NCBI GenBank assembly: GCA_047974165.1
Contig: JBKECB010000070.1
Location: 7,322-71,321 of the forward strand
Length of the DNA stretch: 64,000 nt
Direction: 5' to 3'
Source of the DNA: Lactovum sp047974165
GTDB lineage: Bacteria > Bacillota > Bacilli > Lactobacillales > Streptococcaceae
The notes beneath the pieces are model-generated. The model had not been told where the DNA came from, ran no database searches, and worked only from the letters and a program-made list of their open reading frames with translations. A program made the position numbers and the translations under genes. This document shows, piece after piece, positions 34,678-43,052 of this stretch; position 1 is the first letter of the stretch; each line of letters opens with the position of its first letter.

Positions 34678-35981
34678 GAATTGGAATTTTTTCAGATACT
34701 TATTTCCCTCAAATTTCAGGTGTTTCAACCTCTATAAAAACACTAAGAGACGAACTTGAGGCACTTGGCCATACTGTCTATATTTTTACTACAACCGATC
34801 CTAACTCAAATCCCATACAAGATATCGAAGAAAAAATTATTCGACTTCGTTCAATTCCCTTTATCTCTATTCCTGAACGTCGAATCGTTATGGCAGGTTT
34901 TTCAACAGCCTTAAAGCTTACAAAAAGTTATCAGCTAGATATCATTCACACACAAACTGAGTTTGGTGTTGGAATTTTAGGAAAAATCATTGCCAATCAA
35001 CTCAAACTCCCAATGGTACATACTTTACATACCAAATATGAGGATTACCTTCATTATATTGCAAATGGTCTACTTATACGTCCTAGCGCAATTAAATATC
35101 TCATTAAAACCTTTCTCCTTGGGACTGAAGGGATTATCTGCCCTTCTGAGATGACCAAGGAAACTGTTCTGAACTATGGTATCAATATCCCTTTACGTGT
35201 CATTCCTACTGGAATTAATATCAAAAATTTTATAAGAGAGGACATTTCTGAGCTTGACAATCAAAAACTAAGAAAGAAACTTTCTGTTAAAGAAAATGAT
35301 ATTATGCTGCTAAGTCTTTGTCGCCTTTCGTCCGAAAAAAATATCCAGGCAATTATTTATGCACTCCCTGACATTATTCTAGAACTCTCTGTAAGACTTA
35401 TCATTGTAGGGGAAGGTCCTTATCGAAAAGAGCTTGAAAAGTTAGTTCAAAATCTTCAGCTTGAATCCTATATTGAGTTTGTTGGCGAGGTTCCTAATCA
35501 ACAAGTCGTGAATTATTACAAGGCAGCTGACTTTTTTATTTCAGCTTCCACAAGTGAAACACAAGGTCTTACCTTCATTGAGGCTTTAGCTGCTTCTTGT
35601 CCAATCCTAGCTTGGGAGAATCCTTATCTTAAAACTTTAATCACTGATCCAAGCTTCGGTTCCCTCTTTTATCAGGAAAATGAGATTGCAGAGACAACTC
35701 TTAAAGCTATAAAACAACAGCAAGAGATAAATCATAAGGCTTTAGAAGAAAAGCTTTATGAAATCTCATCAGAAAACTTTGGAAAAACTGTAGCTGATTT
35801 TTACCAATATATGATTGATCACTACATTCCTTTTAGTAAGAGAACCAGCTTAAAAGCCAAGCAGAAAAGTAAAAGTCTTTTAGAAAATATTTACTTACAA
35901 ACCCAAAAAATCCAGAGAAGACAAAAGTTATTTAGAAAAAAACCTGGGAAATATGTTAAAATAAATAAGGACGATAAGTAA
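34674..35981 (+). CDS. 1,2-diacylglycerol 3-alpha-glucosyltransferase (GT4)
   Basis: 435 residues. Very like streptococcal monoglucosyl-diacylglycerol synthase (partner of CpoA): start RIGIFSDTYFPQISGVSTSI, IIHTQTEFGVGILGKI, MVHTLHTKYEDYLHYIANG, and donor-site motif ETQGLTFIE. It makes the first glycolipid from diacylglycerol and UDP-glucose at the membrane. The basic C-terminal tail (TSLKAKQKSK, RRQKLFRKK) fits binding to anionic lipids. Translationally coupled to the cpoA-like gene. Confidence 0.9.
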   Translation: MRIGIFSDTYFPQISGVSTSIKTLRDELEALGHTVYIFTTTDPNSNPIQDIEEKIIRLRSIPFISIPERRIVMAGFSTALKLTKSYQLDIIHTQTEFGVGILGKIIANQLKLPMVHTLHTKYEDYLHYIANGLLIRPSAIKYLIKTFLLGTEGIICPSEMTKETVLNYGINIPLRVIPTGINIKNFIREDISELDNQKLRKKLSVKENDIMLLSLCRLSSEKNIQAIIYALPDIILELSVRLIIVGEGPYRKELEKLVQNLQLESYIEFVGEVPNQQVVNYYKAADFFISASTSETQGLTFIEALAASCPILAWENPYLKTLITDPSFGSLFYQENEIAETTLKAIKQQQEINHKALEEKLYEISSENFGKTVADFYQYMIDHYIPFSKRTSLKAKQKSKSLLENIYLQTQKIQRRQKLFRKKPGKYVKINKDDK

Positions 35982-35997
35982 GAAGGAGAAAAATAAT

Positions 35998-36234
35998 ATG
36001 AAATCTCATATCGCTATTATCTTAGACAGGCTCAATAGACTTGTCGATGAGGACAACCCTAAAGCAACTTATAATTTTGAAAAAGAGGGGGTTATACTAA
36101 TGACAATTAGTTTTGATCCCGTTACTCAATTTTTCTTAGTTAAATACCCTAAACAAAAAGCAGTTATTGAATATGATTCAGTTGACTTACTTGTTATTGA
36201 TATCTTTGAGCTTTTATACGAATACGAGCAATAA
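35998..36234 (+). CDS. DUF1797 (YkuJ-like) protein
   Basis: 78 residues, small soluble alpha/beta protein. Pattern ILDRLNRLVDEDNPKATYNF then EYDSVDLLVIDIFELLYEYE matches the DUF1797 family that also follows the glycolipid synthase genes in streptococci. Strong AAGGAG site. Function unknown; conserved linkage suggests a role tied to envelope lipid synthesis, but that is inference. Confidence 0.85.
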   Translation: MKSHIAIILDRLNRLVDEDNPKATYNFEKEGVILMTISFDPVTQFFLVKYPKQKAVIEYDSVDLLVIDIFELLYEYEQ

Positions 36235-36258
36235 AACAGAGTTTGAAAACTCTGTTTT
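36233..36258. terminator. Bidirectional terminator
   Basis: 12-bp stem (AAAACAGAGTTT / AAACTCTGTTTT) between the DUF1797 gene and the convergent TetR gene; it overlaps both stop regions. Confidence 0.85.
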
Positions 36259-36854
36259 TATTTATTTTCTATTAGAAGAAATTTAGGAATATTTTTTATT
36301 AGACGAAAGGTAATATTTGTAATTTCTACGATACTTTCTCTGTTCTCTTTTAAAATCCATTCTTCTATAATTGCTGCTTGAATACCTGCAACTATCGAAA
36401 AAATATAGCTTGAATCTTGTACAGATAAATCGACTTCCTCTAAGAGAATTTTTATCATTTCTTGTTGAAAACTATTTTTAAAATGATGAAATAAACTTGA
36501 ATTATCTCTAGTGAAGAAAAGAAGATTTAACTCTCTAAAATGAAGCTCTAAAAATTCAAAATAATGATACAAATGATTTTTTAAGCCCTCATCCTTACTA
36601 ATAATCTGAAAAATCTTTTTGACTTCTATTTGAAGATATTTTTTTAATTCATAAATAAATTGTTCTCTTAATTTTTCCATCAGATCCTCTTTATCTTTAT
36701 AATGAAGATAAAAAGTTGTTCGATTTACCAAAGCTTCATCAGTCAGACTCGAGATTGTTATCTTTTCAAATCCCCTTTCTTCAAGCTGATTAAGAAAGGC
36801 TTTTTTTATATTTTGCTTGGTTTTTATCACACGCAAATCAGGGTTATTATTCAT
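36258..36854 (-). CDS. TetR-family repressor
   Basis: 198 residues. HTH at about 15-50 (ITISSLTDEALVNRTTFYLHYKDKE split across helix 3) and an all-helical ligand domain resembling TetR_C_8. Start taken at the ATG at 36854; a TTG at 36890 would add 12 residues (MIINKKEKVWCK), and both have poor ribosome sites. Divergent from the two-ATPase exporter, with a long palindrome in the gap, so it very likely represses that operon until a toxic ligand appears. Confidence 0.85.
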   Translation of the reverse strand: MNNNPDLRVIKTKQNIKKAFLNQLEERGFEKITISSLTDEALVNRTTFYLHYKDKEDLMEKLREQFIYELKKYLQIEVKKIFQIISKDEGLKNHLYHYFEFLELHFRELNLLFFTRDNSSLFHHFKNSFQQEMIKILLEEVDLSVQDSSYIFSIVAGIQAAIIEEWILKENRESIVEITNITFRLIKNIPKFLLIENK

Positions 36855-36900
36855 TTTACACCACACTTTTTCCTTTTTATTGATTATCAAAACAAATCTA

Positions 36901-36965
36901 TTGACAGTCTTTTAAACTAAGAGTATTATAATATACAGTTGTTGATTAGTCAACACTTGTATATT
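36901..36965 (+). promoter_or_regulatory. Exporter promoter with TetR-type operator
   Basis: -35 TTGACA (36901-36906), 17-nt spacer, -10 TATTAT (36924-36929). An imperfect 36-bp palindrome starts right after: AATATACA (36930-36937) pairs with TGTATATT (36958-36965) and GTTGA (36941-36945) with TCAAC (36950-36954). Confidence 0.75.
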
Positions 36966-36985
36966 ATATTAAATAAAGGGGTCTT

Positions 36986-37903
36986 ATGGCAATTATTAAT
37001 ATTAATCATCTGACAAAAGATTACGGTCATCAACGTGGAAACTTTAACGTTTCACTGCAAGTTGAAAAAGGAATGGTTTATGGTTATCTTGGTCCAAATG
37101 GGGCTGGAAAAACAACAACTATTCGTCATATTATGGGATTTTCAAAAGCAGATAGCGGTAGTATTGAGGTAAATGGAAAAAATAGCTGGCTTGAAAGTCA
37201 TGAAATTCAAAAAGAAGTAGGCTATCTCCCCGGTGAAATCAGCTTTCCTGAAAACTTAACAGGAAAACAATTTATTGAATATATGGCAAAACTTAGAAAT
37301 ATTAAAGATCTAAGATATGCTCGTCAACTTTCTGATAAGTTTCAGCTTGACAGTTCTTCTATTATTAAGAGAATGTCTCTGGGAACAAAAAGGAAACTTG
37401 CCATTATCACTGCATTCATGCATGATCCTAAAATTTTTATTTTAGATGAGCCAACAAGTGGTCTTGACCCAATTATGCAAGATTTATTCATTCAGTTTAT
37501 CTTAGAAGAAAAGAAAAAAGGGAAGACAATCCTTCTGTCCAGTCATATTTTCTCAGAGATTGATGCCTGTTGTGACATTATATCCATTATTAAAGATGGG
37601 GTTATACTCTCAACTTTTAAATCTGAGGACTTACGCAAAAATCATCCCTTAAAATTTAAAGTTGAATTCAACAGTCAATTTGACAACTGCCTTAATAGTA
37701 CGTTATTTTCTACTTTTAATAGCGAGGTACGAAGAGAAAAAAATCAGATTATTTTTGAAATAGAAAAATCTAACATTCGTCATCTTATTGATTTTCTATC
37801 TGACTATCCTATAAAGTTTATCTCAGAAATTCCGTTTACTTTGGAAAACTATTTTATGAACTTTTATGACCGCTCAAATACAGAAAAGGAGCAAACAAAA
37901 TGA
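36986..37903 (+). CDS. ABC exporter ATPase, subunit 1
   Basis: 305 residues. Walker A GPNGAGKTT (about 37-45), signature MSLGTKRKLA, Walker B IFILDEPTSGLDP, then a C-terminal domain like DUF4162. AAAGGGG ribosome site. Its last codons overlap the second ATPase gene by 4 nt. Forms with subunit 2 a heterodimeric nucleotide-binding pair for the single permease; family members export antibiotics or peptides. Confidence 0.88.
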   Translation: MAIININHLTKDYGHQRGNFNVSLQVEKGMVYGYLGPNGAGKTTTIRHIMGFSKADSGSIEVNGKNSWLESHEIQKEVGYLPGEISFPENLTGKQFIEYMAKLRNIKDLRYARQLSDKFQLDSSSIIKRMSLGTKRKLAIITAFMHDPKIFILDEPTSGLDPIMQDLFIQFILEEKKKGKTILLSSHIFSEIDACCDIISIIKDGVILSTFKSEDLRKNHPLKFKVEFNSQFDNCLNSTLFSTFNSEVRREKNQIIFEIEKSNIRHLIDFLSDYPIKFISEIPFTLENYFMNFYDRSNTEKEQTK

Positions 37904-38787
37904 TTAAAATAACAAATCTCACAAAGGATTATGGCCAGCAACATGGGCTCTTTAATTTAAATTTAGAGATTAAAAAAGGTGACTGTGTCGGACTCGTTGG
38001 TATTAACGGGGCAGGAAAAACAACAACTCTTCGGCATTTAATGGGATTTTTAAAAGCAGACCAAGGGGCTGCTGAAATCAATGGGATTGACTGTTGGACT
38101 AAATCCTCTAAAATACACGAACTGGTTAGCTATATCCCAGGTGAAATTTCCTTTCCTGATTCAAAAACTGGATATGATTTTCTTCAAATGCAAGCCCAAT
38201 TACTCCAAATTAATGAAGAAAAACATAGAGATTTCCTTATTCAACAAATGCAGCTCGACCCCAGTGCTAATCTCAAAAGAATGTCAAAGGGAATGAAACA
38301 AAAAACAGCCATTGTTGCTGCTCTAATGGCTGACAGAGAGATTCTCCTTTTAGATGAGCCTACAACTGGACTTGACCCCCTCATGCGAAAGAAGTTCTTA
38401 GATTTGCTTGAAATTGAAAAAGAAAAAGGAAAGACAATACTCATGTCAAGTCACATGTTTGAAGAGGTTGAATCTATCTGCAATAAGGTCGCACTTATTA
38501 AAAATGGAAGAATTATTGAAGTTAAAGAGGTTAATGAGATTAAACATCACTCTCTTAAAGTTTTTCGACTGGACTTTAAAACTGACTCTGACTATCAAGT
38601 AGTTTTAGACTCAGGATTTAACTTAGTAAAAAGTTCAAAAGAAAAACATTCTCTCCATATTCAGATTGATGATTACAATATTTCTCAACTCCTTAAAGTC
38701 CTTAAAGGAAAAGAAATTACTAACTTTGAGGAAGAAAAATATACACTCTCAGATTATTTTAAATCATTAGAAAAGGAGCTTTTATAA
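37900..38787 (+). CDS. ABC exporter ATPase, subunit 2
   Basis: 295 residues, paralogue of subunit 1 (both begin with a similar LTKDYGQQHG/LTKDYGHQRG block). Walker A GINGAGKTT, signature MSKGMKQKTA, Walker B ILLLDEPTTGLDP. Both subunits retain catalytic residues as far as I can see. Ends 1 nt before the permease gene. Confidence 0.88.
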   Translation: MIKITNLTKDYGQQHGLFNLNLEIKKGDCVGLVGINGAGKTTTLRHLMGFLKADQGAAEINGIDCWTKSSKIHELVSYIPGEISFPDSKTGYDFLQMQAQLLQINEEKHRDFLIQQMQLDPSANLKRMSKGMKQKTAIVAALMADREILLLDEPTTGLDPLMRKKFLDLLEIEKEKGKTILMSSHMFEEVESICNKVALIKNGRIIEVKEVNEIKHHSLKVFRLDFKTDSDYQVVLDSGFNLVKSSKEKHSLHIQIDDYNISQLLKVLKGKEITNFEEEKYTLSDYFKSLEKELL

Positions 38788-38788
38788 A

Positions 38789-40162
38789 ATGTTTAATAAA
38801 ACAATATTTTTACAAACTGCAAAAGAAAATGGAAAGGTTCTTACAGTCATCACACTTGTCTTGAGTCTATTTTTCATTATTTTATCAAAAGTATTTAGTC
38901 CGACAACTTTATCTAGTATGTCTGGACTTCTTCAGTCAACTCCAATGGCAAGCATGCTATCAGATAGCTCTTTTCTAGGTCTACTTTCAAATAGTTATTA
39001 CAGTATTCAAGCTATCATTCTCCCTTTAATTTTTATTATTATCGTTGCAAGTAGCTTAATCGTCTCAAAAGTAGATCGTGGCTCTATGGCTTATTTATTA
39101 TCTACACCCATCAAACGCTCTACAGTTGTCTTTACCCAAGCTATTTATTTGATATTTTCTCTTTTTGTTATGATCACAGTAACCTGCATCACAGGTTTAC
39201 TTTCAATTCAACTTTTTTATGGAACTGTCTGGGGAGAATATGTCAGTCCAGATATTAAGCAGATTGCCCAAACTTATAATCAAGATAAAAATGAACTCGA
39301 GAAAAATTTATCTGAAATTTTAGAAAATAAAGATTATATAAAAACAGGAGCTGAGTCTCGAGAGGTGAGTGAAGAAGTCTACCAACTCTATCTCAATCAA
39401 AAATTAAATGCAAATGCAATCGATGCTGCTGCTAAAAGTCTAGACAAGGACTCAGCAGCTCTTGAAAAAGATTTAAACTTAATTTTAGAAAATTCAGAAG
39501 CTTTAACTGCCGCAGCAAAAATTTATAACTTATCTGATGAAGAATACCGTCTTCTCCTTAATCAAAAAATAAAAACTAATGAAACTCTAACAAGTCAATC
39601 TTCAAATCTTCAAAATAAACTCTTTAAAGGTCTTGAAGCAGCGAGTGACTCTCTAGATATGGATATTGAAGATTTATCTTCTGACCTTTCTATCTTACTT
39701 GATCATGATCAAGCCTTAAATCTTACGATTGAAAAATCTGGTCTTTCTAAAGAAAGTATTTTACAAATCATTAACAATCAGCAAGCTTCAAATCTAGTCG
39801 CTGAGGATAATGGACTGGACTTTGAAATACAAGATTATCTCTTAATTAATCTTGGACTTTTTCTCCTCATGTTTGCCACAAGTTCAATCTCTTTCTTTGC
39901 TTCTTGCTTCTTTAACTTAAGCAATAAATATATGGCCGTAGGTGCCGGTATTCCTCTTGCCTTTTTCCTCTTTGACATGATGGCTGGTTTTAGTACTAGC
40001 TTAGAGCCTATCAAATACTTTACAATCAATAGTCTATTTGATACAAATGCTATCCTCTCAGGAGAAAATTACCTTTGGAAATTTATCATCCTAGCAATAA
40101 TTGGAATTGTCTTATATAGTTTAAGTATAAAAATCTTTAAATCTAAAGATTTACCTTTATGA
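38789..40162 (+). CDS. ABC-2 exporter permease with triple-repeat extracellular loop
   Basis: 457 residues. TM helices at about 17-33, 73-93 and 118-145, then a large hydrophilic region at about 150-348, then three more C-terminal TM helices. The hydrophilic region holds three tandem repeats of about 53 residues (about 159-211, 213-265, 284-336) with the shared pattern LEKxLxxILE...LSxExYxLxLNQK. The loop lies outside if the N-terminus is inside. Such a repeated acidic domain is unusual for ABC-2 permeases and may bind the ligand. Last gene of the TetR-controlled operon. Confidence 0.82.
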   Translation: MFNKTIFLQTAKENGKVLTVITLVLSLFFIILSKVFSPTTLSSMSGLLQSTPMASMLSDSSFLGLLSNSYYSIQAIILPLIFIIIVASSLIVSKVDRGSMAYLLSTPIKRSTVVFTQAIYLIFSLFVMITVTCITGLLSIQLFYGTVWGEYVSPDIKQIAQTYNQDKNELEKNLSEILENKDYIKTGAESREVSEEVYQLYLNQKLNANAIDAAAKSLDKDSAALEKDLNLILENSEALTAAAKIYNLSDEEYRLLLNQKIKTNETLTSQSSNLQNKLFKGLEAASDSLDMDIEDLSSDLSILLDHDQALNLTIEKSGLSKESILQIINNQQASNLVAEDNGLDFEIQDYLLINLGLFLLMFATSSISFFASCFFNLSNKYMAVGAGIPLAFFLFDMMAGFSTSLEPIKYFTINSLFDTNAILSGENYLWKFIILAIIGIVLYSLSIKIFKSKDLPL

Positions 40163-40187
40163 TAAAGCCACATAAAAACCATCTTTT

Positions 40188-40337
40188 GAAGTGAACCCAA
40201 AAAGATGGACTTAAAATTTTTACTCCGTGACTGATAGCGAAGGATTGATTCCTATATTGAATAGGGGTCAATCCTTTTAATTTTGTTGCAATTCTTTCAT
40301 AATTGTAATAGAAAAGGTAAGGCTCTGATATTTTAAC
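40188..40337 (-). mobile_element. Decayed 3' end of an IS3-family element
   Basis: Minus-strand codons 40337 to about 40240 read KISEPYLFYYNYERIATKLK then GLTPIQYRNQSFA, the usual C-terminus of IS3-family OrfB transposases (YYNxxRIxxKLxGxxPxQYR). The normal stop is lost and the frame runs on. The sequence at 40191-40210 (GTGAACCCAAAAAGATGGAC) looks like an IS3-type terminal repeat. Only about 150 bp remain. It sits at the left edge of the glycoside island. Confidence 0.7.
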
Positions 40338-40355
40338 ATGTATTTTTTACTTTCT

Positions 40356-42707
40356 TCAAATATCTTCTAATTCTATTTCTATCAAGCTAAATTCATTAGC
40401 TTCTAATATTTGACTTATTTCTAAATCTTTAGTATTTCCTGATGAAAAATAAAGATTTGCTGTTGTTAATCGGGCTAAATAATTAATCTGCTCACGACTT
40501 AATTCTGAACCAAAACCAATCTGTTCCCAAAGTTTAAGTAAATTTCCATACTGAGAGTTAATCGTACTTATTTTCATTTGATATTTTTGAAAAGGCAAGT
40601 TGACTAAGTCAATTAAAACTCGACACTTTTCCTTTTCAACAAACATCTCCTCAATTTCTGAATAGGTAATTTCATTCTCATCTGTCAAAAAATAACGATA
40701 ATTTAATTCTTTGGCATTATGAATTAAAATTTCAATTTTCGACTCATTGGGTTTAGAAACTAAAAAAGAATGATTATAAAAAAGAATTCCCGTAGAAAGC
40801 TGACTTAAAAATTTTATTGCAAAAAAGGATGCTTTAGGTATTCCATTTTTATTAAGAATACCATTTCCTCCATTTAAAAGTTCTTTTGAGTCAACAAAAC
40901 TACTATAAAGATCACTTGAAAGCCAGTAGCCAATCAACTCAACTTTATCAATAATATCAATAATTGATTTTATTGTATGAGCTCCTTTATAAACAGTATC
41001 ATTAATTTTATTTCGATTTGAAATAGTATTTCCCCATTCTGTCAGATAAAGGGGTAAGGAAGAATAATTACTTTTATTTTTTATTGAATAAATATTCTCA
41101 ATCATTTCACGAAGAAAATTAGGATTATTAATTCTTTTTGAGTACCTTTGCCCCTTTTCTTTTCGCTCATAAGGATAGCTCATGACAGATAAAAAATCAA
41201 ACTCTAACTTTTCTTTTTCAAAAATCTTTAATTCATCTTGAAAGGAAATTTGATCAAAGTTATACTTAAACCCTGCCCCTCCAATTGTAATTTTCCTATC
41301 TATATTTTTTAAAACTTTGTAAGTAGCCTTATATTGAATCATATACTCGTCTATATCTTTCCCATCTCTTGTCAGCTCAAATTTCCAAGCACTTATTTCT
41401 TTTATCCCATATCTTTTTCGAACATGTTTCATAAAAAGAGTTAATAATTCTATCCAATCTTCACAGACGATATCGTAGGAGGGCAGTGATAAATGACGTG
41501 TTTCTGATTTATTAACATTTTTATAAATACGACGTATCTTATAGCCTAATTCAAAAAAGGGAACAATTTCTATCTCTAATAAGAAATCTAAAATACTATC
41601 AATACGATCAAAGTTAATATCTTTAATACGATGAATATCTACATTCATCTCCTCAACAAATAAATTCCATATTCTTCCATAAGTAAAGTTAATCTCTTTT
41701 TTTAAAAATCTTATTTGCTTACGATAATCTGAATGTAACAAATCTGAAGCTGAACCTATATTAAGTAACTGCTTGGACAAAGAAAATATTTTATGCTTTT
41801 TTGAAAAATCAATGGTCTCTCCACTGTACTCTGAGTTTCCCATTTCTTTTTCTAACCAGTTACTTAGAAATTGAAGTTCTTGTTCATTCTCTAAAATCCT
41901 TTCCTGAGAAAGTCTTGTCTTTTTTTCACGATATTCTTTAGGTAAAAAGTGATATTTATTTTTAAAATGTTTTGTAAAAATATTTAAATTTTTAAATCCA
42001 ACCTCTAAAGCAATACTACTAATATTTTTATCCGTATAAATTAACTCTTTTTCTGATAAATAAAGACGGTAAGTAATTAAATACTCTTGAAAGCCAATCC
42101 CTTGATGTTTTTTAAAATATCTCGAAAGATAGCTTGGATTGATATAAAAGTGATTTGCCATTTTTGAAAGAGAAATATCGGTACGTACATTTTCTTGGAT
42201 AAAGGTAAGATATTTTTGAATCTGTGTATCCTGCTTACTTTTAATATCTTCTAGAAAGATTTCTATCAAATAATTTAAAAAGGAAAATGCAGCTTCAAAA
42301 ACCTTAAAGGGATTTTCTAAGTGATTTTTTATTGCTTCTTCAATTAACCGATTTAAACTTCTCTTGATTTTATCAAAAGATAAATATTCTTCCTTAACAT
42401 CAAGAATACTATTACATTTAAATGTTGGCTGAAATAAATTACTATTATCATAGAAAAGCTCATTTTCTAGTGAAATTCTTACCACAAATGTTGTATCCTC
42501 ATTTTTTTTAAAGTATTTCTCTTCTTCAAAATTATAAAGTAAAAGATCATCTTTTTTCATCTCCATTAAACGATCATTTACCTTTACCTCTGCTGTTCCT
42601 AAAATGAGATAGTAAATTTGGATTTCTTGGCTTACTTTTGTTTCCTCATAGTCTTGAACAAAACTAATTCCTGAATGTTGATATTTTTTTCCAAAACAGT
42701 GGATCAT
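40356..42707 (-). CDS. AraC regulator fused to GH39-like domain (second copy)
   Basis: 783 residues from the ATG at 42707, which follows AGGAGG at 6 nt; an in-frame GTG at 42722 lies inside that site and is rejected. Cupin sensor (about 1-120), AraC double HTH (about 160-265; FYINPSYLSRYFKKHQGIGF), then a GH39 beta-xylosidase-like barrel (about 310-690) with LNIGSASDLLHSDYRKQIRF. The nucleophile motif LYLTEWG is kept, but the acid/base motif (NEP in GH39) is replaced by FELTRDG. So it is probably a carbohydrate-sensing pseudo-enzyme rather than a glycosidase. Last gene of the GH1 region, after a terminator. Confidence 0.85.
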   Translation of the reverse strand: MIHCFGKKYQHSGISFVQDYEETKVSQEIQIYYLILGTAEVKVNDRLMEMKKDDLLLYNFEEEKYFKKNEDTTFVVRISLENELFYDNSNLFQPTFKCNSILDVKEEYLSFDKIKRSLNRLIEEAIKNHLENPFKVFEAAFSFLNYLIEIFLEDIKSKQDTQIQKYLTFIQENVRTDISLSKMANHFYINPSYLSRYFKKHQGIGFQEYLITYRLYLSEKELIYTDKNISSIALEVGFKNLNIFTKHFKNKYHFLPKEYREKKTRLSQERILENEQELQFLSNWLEKEMGNSEYSGETIDFSKKHKIFSLSKQLLNIGSASDLLHSDYRKQIRFLKKEINFTYGRIWNLFVEEMNVDIHRIKDINFDRIDSILDFLLEIEIVPFFELGYKIRRIYKNVNKSETRHLSLPSYDIVCEDWIELLTLFMKHVRKRYGIKEISAWKFELTRDGKDIDEYMIQYKATYKVLKNIDRKITIGGAGFKYNFDQISFQDELKIFEKEKLEFDFLSVMSYPYERKEKGQRYSKRINNPNFLREMIENIYSIKNKSNYSSLPLYLTEWGNTISNRNKINDTVYKGAHTIKSIIDIIDKVELIGYWLSSDLYSSFVDSKELLNGGNGILNKNGIPKASFFAIKFLSQLSTGILFYNHSFLVSKPNESKIEILIHNAKELNYRYFLTDENEITYSEIEEMFVEKEKCRVLIDLVNLPFQKYQMKISTINSQYGNLLKLWEQIGFGSELSREQINYLARLTTANLYFSSGNTKDLEISQILEANEFSLIEIELEDI

Positions 42708-42753
42708 ATCACTCCTCCTCACTTATATTTTATCAAATCCCCTTTAACTTCTA

Positions 42754-42779
42754 TAAAAAATAGGAGAAAAACTCTCCTA
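42754..42779 (-). terminator. Terminator of the bgl operon
   Basis: TAGGAGA / TCTCCTA stem (42761-42767 with 42773-42779) followed on the minus strand by T6. Confidence 0.85.
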
Positions 42780-42787
42780 AAAATAAC

Positions 42788-43051
42788 TTATGATCTATAA
42801 ATTTTTTCTGTATTTGATAAGAATGCTTTTTTTAGACTTGGCTTATGCTGAGTCAGTATATCTACTGACTTTTTTAAGTCATTTTCTGACTGCCAACGCT
42901 CAATAGTTGTAACTTTTCCTTTTTCTGAGAAAATATCTATTGATAAACAAGATTCTAAAGTTAATAAATCTTGGACAAAAGCTTCCATATTTTTTGTATA
43001 AGATTCTGTTTGGCTTTCTTCAACTAAATTTTCAATAATTCTAATATACAT
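42788..43051 (-). CDS. Small ABM-like (dimeric alpha-beta barrel) protein
   Basis: 87 residues. Pattern of two beta-alpha-beta units with VTTIERWQSENDLKKSVD near the end fits antibiotic-biosynthesis-monooxygenase-like folds, often small quinone- or heme-related or of unknown function. It begins 1 nt after the GH1 stop, so it belongs to the beta-glucoside operon. Possibly acts on an aglycone freed by the glycosidase; inference only. Confidence 0.65.
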   Translation of the reverse strand: MYIRIIENLVEESQTESYTKNMEAFVQDLLTLESCLSIDIFSEKGKVTTIERWQSENDLKKSVDILTQHKPSLKKAFLSNTEKIYRS

Positions 43052-43052
43052 C

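Noticed and set aside
42708..42722. GTG start for the AraC-GH39 protein at 42722
   Set aside because: That codon lies inside the AGGAGG ribosome site that serves the ATG at 42707.
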